A stretch of 64,000 nucleotides of DNA from the NCBI GenBank assembly GCA_963920705.1, contig OY987236.1, positions 7,488,190 to 7,552,189 of the forward strand, given 5' to 3'. Under the pieces are notes generated by a model that had not been told where the DNA came from, did not search any database, and saw nothing but the letters and a program-made list of their open reading frames with translations. Shown in pieces: positions 1-13,051 of this stretch. Origin of the DNA: Odiellus spinosus. Its lineage: Eukaryota; Arthropoda; Arachnida; Opiliones; Phalangiidae. How positions within the stretch are numbered: the stretch's first letter is position 1; the number at the start of each line of letters is the position of its first letter. The translations under genes and the position numbers were made by a program.

Positions 1-937
1 ATTAGCTAAAATCGCAATCAAATTAAATTATGCAGATCGGGAAGGCAAATTTTAAATAAATTTGTTTAACAAAATGTTTTTTTAATTGAAAAAATATTTT
101 AATTACGTCAGCAATTTTCTTTGACGTATTAATTGAATTAATTTTAAATATTTGGCACTATTAAGTTATTCCAAAATTTTAACAAGAGTAGGAAAGTTTT
201 CCAATAAACTTTACTGCGTGTTAATCGATGAATAAATTAAAATTAAAAAATATATATATATACTTAAATTTATTAATTTAAATTTGGCTTTAAAATATCA
301 TTATTATTTTTACATTAGTCCATTCTTTCTAATTTTATTTGAATTAACTTATTCTTAAGGTAAAATTTAATTCATATATTTTAGTTTTATATGAAAACAA
401 TAATTTTTTAAAGATCGCTTCAAATTTAAATTTGGTTTAAATATTTTAAAATAAAAAATAACTTGTTAGCCAACAGACGAGGAAAAGTCAGGGAATTCCT
501 AATAAAAGTTTTTTTAAAGTCAGGATATTTAAAAAAAAACTATGAGATAATTTTAAACAGTATTAAAACTCAACGAAAAATCAGTAAAATTAAAAAAAGG
601 GTTGAAAAAGTATTAATTTTAAAATGATTTAGAAAGTGAGAAAACTGTGATATTGTTCGAAAAGTTAGAATCTAGTATTTCTTCGTTAAAATATGGGAAC
701 CTTTTTTAAATGGCCAGAAAATTAAGATATGGATGACCCCGTTAAAGGCCGGACTGTTATTTTCTGCCTACTTTCTTACAATCTATCCATAATAACACCG
801 TATTACCTACGATTACTATAATTACTACATTAATAAAACAGTGGTCAGGGGAAATATATGTAGATGATCAGTGCAACCCTGTAAAATTCGGGAAATGAAA
901 ATAATGTAGCAAAACTTCTGTTTATATATAGTATAAT

Positions 938-1254
938 CAAGAATCCATTCAGGTTCCATAAGAATATGGGAGCATAGCTTTAGCCTCTGGTACCATCCTC
1001 CCAAACTTTGTAACAAAAGTTCGTCTGCAATTTTCGCAACATTTGTACGCTTAGATCTTTTTTCGGTCGGTTCCATTTTTATTACCCAAAATATTATGTC
1101 AAGGTCGTTAGTGGCGCGGGTTAATAATATAATGTCAGGAGCGATTTATTTGAAAAATCGATTCGAAGCGGACGAACTTTTGCTACAAAGTTTGGGAGGA
1201 TGGTTATCGAATCGCGGCCCTCCCATATTCTTATGGAACCTGAATGGATTCTTG
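938..1254. mobile_element. MITE with 7-bp target duplication, copy 1
   Basis: This is a 317-bp element with long terminal inverted repeats starting CAAGAATCCATTCAGG. It is flanked by a perfect 7-bp duplication, GTATAAT, at 931-937 and 1,255-1,261. It has no coding capacity. A near-identical copy sits at 54,594-54,909 with a different 7-bp duplication, which fixes both ends. The superfamily is uncertain: P-like elements usually give 8 bp, and I know of no well-known family with exactly these ends. Confidence 0.85.
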
Positions 1255-2059
1255 GTATAATTCAATTCAAAAATATTCGCGTTTTTCGATAAAATCATTT
1301 TGTTTTCTATTTTCGTTCGAATTTGGTCTCAGTATGTCTTATTTTGCAGACTCAATCCTATTTTCTGTAATCCAGTTTTATTCCCTAGCGATATAAACAC
1401 GAAAGAGGCGGCAGAGAAACTTTAATAATATTATAATAATAATAATAATAATATTTCTAGGGAAATATTCTTTAACATTATACGTATTTTGTCGAAAGCA
1501 GAAAGTTGCGGACTTATTCCAATATATGTAAGGTGATGGGATACTCTTGGTTGGGTAGGAGACATGGAAGAAGGGGTGTACAAAGATATCCTGTAAATCA
1601 CTCTTTCCCTTCGGTGTATGTAGTGTACATTTATTTCTGGCTTCCGGGTAAGTCGAGCGAGAGACGAGAACGAATTTTGTTGCACTCTAAAATTACACTA
1701 GGTTGAAAAGCTAGACGATCCAACCTAGCTTTCAATTCTACGAATAATGTAGATGAACTGTAAACCTAGCTTAGCTTTTAAACGTGGTGACATCTCGAAC
1801 TGAAATAAACTAAATTCCATCCGTAAAATGAAAGCGAATAGAGATAATGTTAACGTGTAAATGTTAAGAAAGTGACTTGAAATAGATTCTACTGTATTAA
1901 ATCTTTTTTCGTGTACCGACTAGCTCACGTCTGCTCGAGAAGCGCGCTTATAGGGGAATGAACGTCATACATCGAGTGTCAATGTTAGGTGATACTGAGT
2001 ATAAAGGGATCTATTATGGTTTGATAATGGTATCGGGTTAATATGACTCAATTTTAGTG

Positions 2060-2430
2060 GATTTATCAAAGTTTCCTTACGCTATGAGAAAGGTTTCTTA
2101 AGTCTGCGATAGTAGTATTAAGTTAGTCTGATTAATATTGTCTAGTTGAAACGGGATTTGTCATAGTTACTTTATAGTAGGTGATAACTTTTAAAATATC
2201 CTGTTATACTTTGATAGTGGATTGAAGTTAAATTGATTTTTATATTCTAGTTGGGTTTAATGTATCAAAGTTTCTTTACAGTAGGAAAAAAGGGATGCAA
2301 ATGATCGTATATTCTTTGAGAGTCTGGTTTCTAACGTCTAGTTGTGTTAGAATGTATCAAAGTTACTTTAGAGTAGGAGAAAGCTCGGTAAATTTTCTGT
2401 ATATCCTTTCGCTGTAGTCTATAGTTAGAT
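2060..2430. repeat. Degenerate tandem repeat, about 90-110 bp unit
   Basis: Roughly four diverged units each contain a core like TATCAAAGTTnCTTTA followed by TAGGAGAAA-like sequence, near 2,067, 2,160, 2,267 and 2,357. Spacing and sequence have drifted, so unit borders are approximate. I see no coding potential. Confidence 0.5.
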
Positions 2431-3929
2431 TGGTCTTGTTTTGGGATATATATATATGGTTGGCGCACGAGGAGAAGTAATCTTGCTAGGAGCAACACCA
2501 TCAATTCATTTAATGCCCATTCGCGGCCTTTCTATATAGTCAAAACCATTTTGACTTTTCAACGACTATATTTAGTTCTAGTAGACTTTTATATATACGT
2601 ATCCTTCCGCTGTAAGATTCTACACGCTGAGAACAATGTCTGTTTAAGTTCAGTTTTCAACTACTATTTTTATTTCCAATGATGTTTTACATTAAGTATT
2701 AATGGGCCTCAAGTTTTTCCCGCCTTGCAAACCCAACGCGGACCAAAGTACGCCTTAACCTACATGGAGTACTATCCCCTCCTCTTCTCGCCTTAAACTT
2801 GGACGCCCTTTTATAATAAAACAATAATGAGAATTTGGGCAAATATTTACCTTTCAAAAATTGAGAATAATTTCTCCCAGGGTTCCAGGGGTGGAGTTTA
2901 CTCTAAATTGGGTCGTTTTAAAGTTTTAAATTGTTTGTAAGTAGATATATAATTTGCCCATTGTTACCAATATTCGTGTTAGTACTACCAAATTAAATAA
3001 TTAGTGATTTTTAAAAGTTAATTTAATCGTAGGCTGGGTTGGAATTTAAAAGATTTTAATTCAGGGGTACGAATCAAAGTCAATTAAGTATACTACCATT
3101 TAAATAAAAAAATATATTTTAAAGTACAAGTAATTATATTAAATATTTTAATTCACATTTGAAATTTGTTTTAAACCCTTAACAATCACTTTAAATTCGT
3201 TTCTACAAATAAAACCTTTAAAATACGAACAGTATACAATCTATATACATCGGTTTTTGGTTATTTCCGTATCTGTTCAGGATCTTTTTAGCTGGAATAG
3301 GTTTCAAAAGTTTTAATAATTAAGGAAACCATATGAGTGAACTAAAGTGAAAATTTATTTTACACTAATAACTGAAACCGGAAGTAGAAACCTATAAATC
3401 CAAATCCAAGGTCCAACCTTCTACTTCTCTGGTTGTATCCATTATGAACAAAACGTATGAGAGAAGAGAGTCCATCACTGCAGTTCACTCGGGTCAGCAA
3501 ATGTTTCGAAACCTATAAAAGTTCCGCGCGACTTTAATGCAAGGTCGGTTTTTAAAAATTTGAAGTTATCCCCTCTTTGTTTGCTTCGTACATTCCGATC
3601 TCTAACCTCTCTTACATGGTATGGTATTATCATCTTGATCTTAAAAAGTCAGGCGGTTGTGTCCGAAGAATGGTTCCTAAAAGTTCTAACAAAAGGACCG
3701 AAATGTCAACGCCATTTAGAGTCATAAAATAATGAAATCATCGAAGGGATACGCCCCTTCGATGCCCAGCCAGCGTGATTTTTATTTTGGAGTGTCGTAA
3801 AAATTCTTTATTCTTGCGACTGCGTTGTTTCATCCCTCCCTAAGTACCAAGAATAGCCCTAACTAAACTATACCTTCTTTAAAAAAATCTTATGGCAATA
3901 TACATCAACTTATAATTAAACAATCTATA

Positions 3930-4440
3930 GGACCGCTACCGTGTGAACAGGATACAGTCTTTTCTCGAATCGATTTGATTCGATTTCTCGAAACTGCTTC
4001 GGGAACCAGTTTCATACCGATTCGGTTTCAACAACAGATAGATGAAGCATACGATAAATCGATTTATAAAGATAATGTTGAACACGTGACGCTTAAAACG
4101 ATTCCTGGCGATTTTAATATCGGTTTTATTTTACCATTTCAAATCGATTAAGAAATGCTAGTGTGACCGTAGCTAGAAAAATCAAACAGATATTCAATTC
4201 GCCAGGAATCGTTTTAAGCGTCGCAAATGTTCACCCATTATCTTTATAAATCGATTTATTGTAGCTTCATCTATCGGTTGTTGAAATCGAATCGGTACGA
4301 AACTGATGGTTCTCGAAGCAGTTTCGAAAAATCGAATCAAATCGATTCGAGAAAAGACGGTTTCCTGTTCGCACGATTCCAAAGCCTAGTATGAACGCAG
4401 CTACTGTTTCAAATCGATTAAGAAAATGACCGTAGCTATA
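3930..4440. mobile_element. Two or three abutting CGATTT-family hairpin MITEs
   Basis: Copies of a roughly 250-280 bp family abut here in opposite orientations. One runs from about 3,930 to 4,175, an inverted copy from about 4,165 to 4,410, and a partial third to about 4,438. Family marks are imperfect inverted ends (TAGCTACGGTCACACTAG against TAGCCGCGTTCATACTAG) and an interior rich in ATCGATTT and GAAACTGCTTCGGGAACCAG. Other copies lie at 4,969, 9,168 and 18,888. No clear target duplication was seen. Confidence 0.65.
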
Positions 4441-4968
4441 GAGAATTATACATTTTGATAATATATTCTTATTATTAATAATTTTAATTTTAATAGTCAG
4501 TAAATAGAAATTATTATAGAATTCAATCAACTCAATTATGAAAGGTATCGGCATCTTTGAAAAGCGTTAAATAATAGCGCCCTAATAATATATATGTATA
4601 TATAAGCCTGCGTCGTTTAATGCAGCATTGAGGAATGTTTTAGGTCAATAATATAGTCGCGGGCGTCTCCTGTTAAATTACGAAGCTCCGAATAATCCAC
4701 GTCGTTCCGCGAGTTTTAACCCAAGAATCAATATTTTAGGTGACTTAGGTTCCGCAGCTCGCGGAGACCATGCAGGCCGGCCCTATTTCATTATGCTAAT
4801 TTATACAAGCAACCCCAATTTTTTAAATATTTTTTTCTTCTTCTCATAAACTCCTTTTCAAGCCCCCCTAACTCGTAATTTTTGAAGCTTCGCTAAACTT
4901 TTCCCGATTTATACACTTAAAATATGGTTCGTTAAAAGTATATAAAATATAATGTTTAAAGGGAGAAT

Positions 4969-5250
4969 CCAACCTTTTCTTAATCGATTTGAAACGGTAA
5001 AATCAAACCGATATTCAAATCGACAGGAATCGTTTTAAGCGTCACGTGATCACATTTCATTTTTATAAATCGATTTATCGTAGTTTCACCTATCGGATGT
5101 TGAAACCTAATCGATATGAAACTGGTTCCCGAAGCAGTTTCGAGAAATCGAATCAAATCGATTCGAGAAAAGACGCTTTCCCATTCACACGAAACGTTTT
5201 GAAACGGTTTAAATCGATTCCAAGGCCTAATATGAACGCGGCTTATGTGT
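4969..5250. mobile_element. CGATTT-family MITE
   Basis: This is a single, nearly full copy of the family seen at 3,930-4,440. It runs from TTCTTAATCGATTTGAAACG to the ATGAACGCGGCT end. A short chance reading frame inside it is not a gene. It lies directly left of the fold-back element. Confidence 0.65.
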
Positions 5251-5264
5251 GATTGATTCTAGTA

Positions 5265-7483
5265 GTACAGGCATTCTAGCCCAAAAAAAGGGAGAACCCG
5301 GAACAAATTAGAACGGTTACGAAAATTTCCATACTTATAGAATCGAATGCGCTCTTTAACGTGGTGAGGTCTCCCAATCTCGCAGGCGTGGGGAAAATCC
5401 GCCATCTTGGAAAATGGCCGCCAAAATTACTAAAACTATACATAACTTTAGATGTAATTATCGGATTGACTGATAGTTAGGCTCAAAATGTAGCTTAAGA
5501 CACTCCGCACAAAATTTGTTCTATGCATGTTTAGCGTTTATCAAACCGTAAGCTCGCAAACATGCATTGAAACTGGTGAAATTGATAAATTTAGGGAAAT
5601 ATGAAGTTTCCGCGGAAAACCATTTAAGATTTTGTTATAATTTCGCTGTTTCAATAATAGGACGCGTTTTTCTAAGTATTCTTGCCTTTAAAACGTTTAA
5701 TGAAGAGAAAATATTCCGCCATTTTGGAAAATGGCGACCAAAATTATAAAAACTTCATAACATAACCAGGTATACTTAAAATGTAGTATAGTTATTTTAG
5801 TTCATTTTCTACCAGTTTTAACGGTTCAGCTAAACTAATTCCAATAACTTTGGACCTATTTTTAAAAGAAGTGTCGGGAAAAAAAAACGTTTCGAGATCA
5901 AGCCACGTTAAGCTTAACAGCATTGGGCACGCTATAGTAGCGGTTACAAGGCCACGTTCTTTCATATCCAAAATTCAGTTGGGCTTAGCCGTTCATCTCC
6001 ACAAGCAGATCGGGTCGCGTTACGTTATTGACATAATATCCAATCTAGGTTTCTGTTCATCCTACACGGAAGTAACGAAATTTGAGAACAGTATTTTGGT
6101 GTCTAATGAGTCCCAAATTTTGGACTGTTCGTTTAAACAATTTGTTTTTGACAATGCGGACGTTAATATTCGAACCCTTGACGGATTAGGAACCTTCCAT
6201 TCCATGGGAGGAATAATGTGTGTTACACCTTCTTCCGCTGTTAAGACCACTTTAAAAATGTCACGAACAGTAGAAGATATTCCAGCTAGCGTTATTGGAT
6301 CATTTGGAAAAGTTAATATCATACCCTATGAAAAGCCTAGTACATCCGGTCTCAGCAAAATTATCGTAAAAACCTTATTATCGGAAGACGCTATTCCTAC
6401 AGAGCTTGAAAATGCCAAATTACTTGACTTCATATGGATGTGTGGATATATATTGAAGCAGCCAAGTCCTAGCCCAGAATGGAATGGTTACATGCAATTA
6501 AGTTCAAAGTGTGAAAATAATTACGCTATAAGCAAAGTAATCATACTGCCATTTATTAACTTAAATCCGTCGAACTTGAAAACAATTTACACTTCTCTTT
6601 TATTTGCCGTCGACCAATGCCATCGATATGACCAGAAATCTTGTGTAGTTACGTTTGATCAACCACTATACATTAAAGCGGTAGAGATGGTTTTGATGTT
6701 GCCCGAGAAATTGTCATCGGTAATAGTCAATAACGTAACGCGACCCGATCTGCTTGTGGAGATGAACGGCTAAGCCCAACTGAATTTTGGATATGAAAGA
6801 ACGTGGCCTTGTAACCGCTACTATAGCGTGCCCAATGCTGTTAAGCTTAACGTGGCTTGATCTCGAAACGTTTTTTTTTCCCGACACTTCTTTTAAAAAT
6901 AAGTCCAAAGTTATTGGAATTAGGTTAGCTGAACCGTTAAAACTGGTAGCAAATGAACTTAAATAACTAAACTACATTTTAAGTATACCTGGTTATGTTA
7001 TGAAGTTTTTATAATTTTGGTCGCCATTTTCCAAAATGGCGGAATATTTTCTCTTCATTAAACGTTTTAAAGGCAACAATACTTAGAAAAACGTGTCCTA
7101 TTATTGAAACAGCGAAATTATAACAAAATCTTAAATGGTTTTCCGTGGAAACTTCATATTTCCCTAAATTTATCCATTCCACCAGTTTCAATGCATGTTT
7201 GCGAGCTTACGGTTTGATCAACGCTAAACATGCATAAAACAAATTTTGTGCGGAGTGTCTTAAGCTACATTTTGAGCCTAACTATCAGTCAATCCGATAA
7301 TTACATCTAAAGTTATGTATAGTTTTAGTAATTTTGGCGGCCATTTTCCAAGATGGCGGATTTTCCCCACGCCTGCGAGATTGGGAGACCTCACCACGTT
7401 AAAGAACGCATTCGATTCTATAAGTATGGAAATTTTCGTAACCGTTCTAATTTGTTCCGGGTCAAACCTTAGAATGCCTGTAC
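5265..7483. mobile_element. Fold-back element with about 760-bp inverted arms
   Basis: The left arm (5,265-6,032) and right arm (6,726-7,483) are inverted copies of each other. They are nearly identical over most of their length, which implies recent formation. A 693-bp loop separates them. The outer ends read GTACAGGCATTCTA on both sides. The flanks allow a TA duplication (5,263-5,264 and 7,484-7,485) or, if the ends start at TAG, a TAG duplication. The first roughly 50 bp inside the ends differ between arms. The loop plus inner arms carry an open stretch of a transposon-type protein gene, listed separately. It looks like a non-autonomous palindromic derivative in which an inverted copy of the 5' part replaced the 3' part. 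Confidence 0.8.
5787..6773 (+). pseudogene. Fragment of an uncharacterised transposon-type invertebrate protein gene
   Basis: The frame is open from just after a stop at 5,784 to 6,773 but has no ATG in its first third. It therefore looks like an internal gene piece, not a whole gene. From memory, I recognise blocks that recur in large uncharacterised proteins of many invertebrates: a KLNSIGHAIV...RPR block, DNADVNIRTLDG followed by TFHSMGG and VTP, and WNGYMQ...TFDQPLYIKA. No function is known to me for this family. The repeated copies and inverted arms suggest a mobile-element protein, possibly a DDE-type nuclease, but I cannot place catalytic residues. The last roughly 16 codons come from the right arm read in antisense, so the normal C-terminal part is absent here. 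The right arm repeats the N-terminal part in reverse (6,714-6,908, minus). Confidence 0.6.
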
Positions 7484-8055
7484 TATAGGTGGTCTTTTAA
7501 TTTTTTGAAAATATCGAGCTATTTCAATATGGTTCCATTCTTAGTTTTATTGCGCCCTCTAGTCATGTTCTTTTTAGTTAAATTGGAAATAGAATCACGA
7601 AAGAAGTTGAGCCGCTAAGAAATTATAAAATCTAGGGGGTAAAGCCTCTGTAGATGCGGGTTAAAGTGCAATAAAACTCCTCCTCTCTCGTGTTTTCGAC
7701 ATTTAGCGCTGGTAAAATAAATATTTCCTTTTCTTGTAAGAAAAGGATTCCCTGTGGCTATCCTTCTCTCACCTTTACTGGGTGGCCAATAACTATCTAT
7801 AGTCATAATAGTAAATCCTCGATCTTCTTTACAACATGGGGGCTATTCTTTTTAGTTTCGTTTGAATTAAAAATGTATTTTTCATTAAATTGAAACATAC
7901 TAATAAAATATATTTTTAGGAAAGGTTAGAAATAAGATGGTGGAAGCCTACAATATCCATATTTAAATGGCATATTTAATTGCCTGAACTTATATTTCAT
8001 CTGAGAAAATCAGGGGATATTAAATGGAAAAATTATAATCATTTTTCTTGAAGCC

Positions 8056-8427
8056 TTTAAAAGGAGAATGCAACCTAACAAGTGACTTTTTAATCTATTC
8101 CTTATCGTTTATATAACCCTAATCCATCATTAAAAAAAATTACAAAAAATATTTAGCTATAAATAAATTTAAAACTTACCCGAAAAATAGGCTTAGCTGG
8201 ATACATAGAGATATTCTGAACTCCCCATATAAGGGCCATCGATCAATGTCATTGGTCGCCATTTTTTATATATAGGAAGTTCAGGATGTCTCCATTAATC
8301 CAGCTAAGCCTAATTTTATTTCTAGTTTAATATTTATTTGTAATTTTGTTTACTATTGGATTAGGCCTATTTAAACGATAAGGAATCGATAAAAAATCAG
8401 TTGTTGTTTGATTGAATTCTTCTTTAA
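8056..8427. mobile_element. M1-family MITE (TTTAAAGGGAGAATGC ends)
   Basis: M1 elements begin TTTAAAGGGAGAATGCAACC and end with the inverse. Inside they carry CCTTATCGTTTAAATAGGCC and AAAATAGGCTTAGC blocks in both orientations. TTTAAA at both ends fits a TTAA target. The centre holds GACCAAT or ATTGGTC sequence. This copy is slightly diverged. Other copies: 19,884-20,274 (best), 33,395-33,799 and 53,134-53,917, plus fragments. Confidence 0.7.
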
Positions 8428-8498
8428 GGCAAATTCCTTTACGTAATAAGCCTCTGACTGTAATATCAGGCTTCTGTTATACGATCTGTTTTATTGTG

Positions 8499-8542
<44 letters not shown>
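8499..8542. repeat. (ATT)n microsatellite
   Basis: About fourteen consecutive TAT/ATT triplets are visible. A shorter (AAT)n run lies at about 1,432-1,455. Confidence 0.95.
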
Positions 8543-8543
<1 letters not shown>

Positions 8544-9167
8544 CTGTTGTTAGTAAAAGAAAACAAAGTACTGTAACATTTTATTTTTAAATGCAATATT
8601 TATTTGCAGGCTTTTTTTCTTGTTTTTAAAGTGTAGTAGATATACCGAGGTAGATAATATATGCTGTTCGGTTCACTAGCAGTTTGCAAAACTACTTTTA
8701 TACCCATATGAGGTTTAATATTTTGTGTTAATCCTCCTAAGATTTCCCTAGCTCGCAAACCTGTAATATATAGTTTGTTTTTTAAACAATATATAAGGTA
8801 TATTTTTTCCGCTTCGGGTGTTGTATATCTTGACATTATATTTTCTTCTCCATGCTCGCCCAGAAACTCCTTATATTCGGTTAGGCTTAGCGAAAAATAA
8901 CGAAAAAAGAAATATAGAAAAATATATATATATATATTTTTTTTCGCTTTCTAGAAAGGGAAGATGAAAATATAAAATAATGTTTATTTAAATCAGAGGT
9001 ATTCGATTCGCTAAGTTTTAAACAACAAATTCTTTGAAATATTCTTGACTGTCAGTCCTTGGAGGCTCAGTCTAGCTTCACGAGGGAGGAATAGCGCGAT
9101 TGGTTGGTTTTTGTCTGTGCAAACAATAATATACTACATCATTCTAACAAACATTCCGTCGAGTGCC

Positions 9168-9382
9168 ATATTATCGATTTAAGCGTCATGTGTTCGCGCA
9201 TTATCGTTATAAATCGATTTATTGTTGAAACCAAATCGGTATGAAACTGTTTCCGAAGCAGTTTCGAGAAATCGAATCAAATCGCTATGAGAAAAGACGG
9301 TTTCCGGTTCTTATGACACCAGCGAATCGTTTTGAAATAGTTTAAATCGATTCCAAGGTCTATAGTATGAACGCATCTAATT
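9168..9382. mobile_element. CGATTT-family MITE, 5'-truncated
   Basis: It shares the AAGCGTCATGTGTTCGCGCA, GAAGCAGTTTCGAGAAATCG and ATGAACGCATCTAA blocks with the copies at 3,930-5,250. Its left terminal inverted repeat is missing. Confidence 0.6.
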
Positions 9383-10039
9383 TGACCTTTCTAAAACAGT
9401 CGAAAACTGTTCTCTAGTGTTAACTTAGCTAAAATGTTTCATATTTCCCTTCGAAGGGGGTTTCCATCTACGTTAAATTGCGATAGTTTCACTGTCACTT
9501 TAAAACTTACGTAAAAAAGGAGAGTTAGGTAAAGGCCTGAAGCGAATTTTCTATATTTTCACTCTTCTAAAAACTATCATTTTTTTCCCTTCCTATGGTT
9601 TTTCTTATTTTTGGTGTATTCTTATATTTACGTTCGCGTTCAATTTGCAAACAAAGTTTAGTCTGAGGCGTATTAATACACGATGTTAAGCTTCATAGGG
9701 ATAGAAGTAGTTTCACCTAAGTCTTCAAGCACATCTGCTTTAACCGTTATTATGTTCTTGCCTTATATATTTTCTTTTTTTTGTCTTATACAGTTTGTAA
9801 GGACAAAAAAGTCTAATACTTTCTATATAATAAAGAGAAATTCATGACAATAACCGATGTTGAATCGAAAACAATTCGATATAGAAAATATAGATATTCT
9901 TTTTTATATTTTGAAATCCATATATGGGACGCCATTTTAAATAATAGGGATATATAACACTAAATCAGGAAAAAATATTTTTATGTGCTCATGAAATTCA
10001 ATAAGAGCGCGGTATAAGCTTCAAAACGAGACCAACAAC

Positions 10040-10570
10040 GTTCAAATCAGACAATATAAAAGAAAGATACCGATTTAAAATTTTCTACACGCTTGACGTC
10101 AGAATAGAATTTTTTTTAATTCCGGTTTATTTGAAAATTTATAACTTGGTTATTTATGGACCGATTTTGATCTAATTGGTATCATTTGAAAGCTCTCATT
10201 GAGGCGATTATTAATATATTACTTAACCGCGTTTAAACATATATCAGCGCGTGCCAATTTTTAAATTTCAACACGCTTGACGTCACAATGGAAATTATTT
10301 TATTTCAGCTTTATTTGAAAATTTGTAACTTTGTTATTTATGGACCGATTTTGATCTAATTGGTATCATTTGAAAGCTCTCATTGAGGCGATTCTTAATA
10401 TATGATTTAACCGCGTTTAAACATATATCAGCGCGTGGCAATTTTCAAATTTCAAACGCGCTTGACGTCACAATGAAAATTTTGGTATTTATTATTTTTA
10501 AGCCGATTTTGATGTAATTTGTATCATTTTCAAGCTCTCATTGATCCGATACTGAATCGATATTTATCTC
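10040..10570. repeat. Satellite-like tandem repeat, about 186-bp unit
   Basis: About 2.7 units are present. The block CGCTTGACGTCA recurs near 10,089, 10,274 and 10,460. Each unit also holds ACCGATTTTGATCTAATTGG, AAAGCTCTCATTGAGGCG and CGCGTTTAAACATATATCAG. Units 1 and 2 are very similar; the third is diverged and partial. Each carries a TGACGTCA palindrome. Confidence 0.8.
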
Positions 10571-11253
10571 AAAACGAGAAATTTCGAGAGACTTTTTCTT
10601 TAAGGTTTATTATTTAATATATTTTTACTCTATATAGAAAACATGTTCAGCCTAATAACGACGTCAGTTGCAAAGCCTTTTGTTTTGTTAAAGTTATTTT
10701 TCCTCTTTTGACGATAATGTTATTACTATAAGGTTATTTTGTCAGACATTATTACCATCAAAGATTCAAACTGAAATGAATTACTCGACTAAATAACCGC
10801 GCTCGCTTGACCCCCTTTTGGGAACTCTCTCTCTCTCTCTTTCCAGAGGCGAGATTTGGCGCGAAATCAAACTATGGGGAGGAGAAAGGAGTGATACGGG
10901 TTGAGGGAAGAATATGGTTGAATCCTTTTAAAGGGAAGATTAAAAGCCAATTAAGTTTATTTTTATTTCAATTAAGACAACCTTGAAATTTGATATTATT
11001 ATTTGATTATGTTACGCCCACAATATTCTAGCTTTTATGGTGAAATGTCGAGACGCGTTTCAAATGAAATAGCTAAAATGTAAAAGATTTGGGTCAACGT
11101 GAAATTAGATTATTTTCTTAATTTATTACCTTAAATAATCAATTTGGTAATGGTTCTAAAAAGATTAACGTGAACCCTCTAGTGTTTTAAATAATTATAA
11201 TTAACTAAGGTTTAATTTTAAACCTGGAACAAAATTTGACATTTAAAATTCCC

Positions 11254-11288
<35 letters not shown>

Positions 11289-11596
11289 CCGGGTTTTTCA
11301 TAATTAGATTTTCCCTGACAAAATAGTTATGCCATATTCTTCTTTTTATCGTGATATCATTTGGCGCTATAACTGTTTATAGGGATATGGATATCAAGTT
11401 TCACAATACAATTCCATGATATTTTGGGGCAATTTTTAAATTTACTAACTTTTCCTTAACATTTTGGCTCAAATTGAAAATTCCCCGACTCTTCCGTGAC
11501 CCCTTTGCTTCAATTTTCAAATTCTCTGAACTGTTCAAAGTTTTCCCTGACCTATGATATTTATAACCAATAACCAGTAGTTTCGTAAAACCTTAC

Positions 11597-11726
11597 TCTT
11601 TTCAGACGAGGCTTAACTGGCCGGTTTAATCACGATTAACCGAGGTTTATTGAACTGAGAAGGCTATTTAAACCTAGATTAAATCTGATTAAACCACAGC
11701 TAATTAGGCCTCGTCTGAAGAGCATA
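11597..11726. mobile_element. Small hairpin MITE with AGACGAGGC ends
   Basis: Inverted ends (CAGACGAGGC against GCCTCGTCTG) and inner GGTTTAATC against GATTAAACC form an imperfect hairpin of about 125 bp. No target duplication was established. It could also be a plain inverted repeat. Confidence 0.5.
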
Positions 11727-12992
11727 TAAGTGATTAATATTCTCTCTTAATTAAGTAAAAACTATTCATTGGTTAAAAATTAAAGGGGTATAAATTTTGA
11801 TGTATAAAACCTTGATTAAATTCATTTCACACTCCCTTTAATTTTCCCTCCTTTTCCTCCCATTATATCGATTACAAATTTACGTGCGCGCGAATTTAAA
11901 TTGCTTAATATATGATGCGGCTATAGATACTTAGAATCAGTTTGAAAATTCAATACGTGAAAGGCTAAACTGCTCTTTATTTCAAAGAAAATAAATCGTA
12001 AGATATTAAAGAGAGCCTTTGGTTTTGTAAACTCGGATTGAAATTGACTATATTTATACAAAGTTCATTACGAAGTCAGATTGAGAGGAGGGTTGTAGAA
12101 ATGTTTAAGTTGAAGATTGTATTTCATTTCCACTTGATTTGCATCACTTACGAAGCTAAGCTGCCTGTTATTTCTACGTTTGTTTGATTGGTTATGAAAG
12201 AAGATAAACCTTCGCTCTTACTGACAAATGAAATATAAAATTAAACAGGCTATATATTAATATACGTATTCGTCACAAATTTGCATATCGTATTAAATTG
12301 AAATTTATTTCGTTCACGAGAATTTTATAATATAATGAAAACTAGGGCGTATGAATATATAATCTTAATCCATATGGGGTATAAAAAGAGTTTCGCAAAA
12401 CTGTTTTCTGGCTTGAGATTATAAAATATTTAATCTTCGGATTTTGAAATCTTAAATGTTTTGGTCAGGAATTAGCTTAACGATGAAACGACCCTCGTTT
12501 GTAACTTACGGGTGTGTTAATATACTTATGGTGTTACATATAGTTGAAATTGAAACGTAATTTTCCATGTAGCGTTAACAAATGAACGTAGGATTTAATG
12601 TATATAGTTAATTTAGACGGATATAATTTAAGTACTCATGCGAGTGGAATTAGTAATCGTATTAGTTTTAATTATGTTATTTTGTATTTAAAAATATTTT
12701 ATCATATTGAAACGACTTCATTCCCTAGGAAATTTTGTATCAAGTTTTGGCTAATTTAATTTCCATTTTATACAAGAATTTTAATTAATAGTATTAAATT
12801 TATTTCATTTGAGAAACTTAAATATTTAATTATTACCGGAGAAACGGCGTGGTAAATTTTAAAAATATTTTATTTATGATTGAAAAAGAGAAATAGCTAG
12901 ATGGAAATGTAAAAATATGATAGGAATGGACACCTAGAGAGCTTACCCCTATGTATGACCGTGTAAATTTACCGGCATGCATAGCGGTTAAC

Positions 12993-13051
12993 CAGGACCA
13001 AGGAATCGATAAAAAATCACTTGTTATTAGGTTGCATTCTCCCTTGTAGAC
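12993..13051. mobile_element. M1 MITE end fragment
   Basis: It matches the right end of the M1 family, from AAGGAATCGATAAAAAATCA to TTAGGTTGCATTCTCCC. The rest of the element is missing. Confidence 0.6.

Noticed and set aside
825-1076. 83-codon minus-strand open frame
   Set aside because: It overlaps the left inverted end of the MITE at 938-1,254 and is explained by that repeat.
5567-5749. 60-codon frame MKLVKLINLG..., repeated at 7,009-7,191
   Set aside because: Both copies lie in the inverted arms of the fold-back element. The frame is short, ends early and resembles nothing; it is duplicated only because the arm is.
8600-8836. 78-codon minus-strand frame MSRYTTPEAEKIY...
   Set aside because: It has an ATG and plausible composition but matches nothing known to me, lies alone in an AT-rich intron and has no splice or promoter support.
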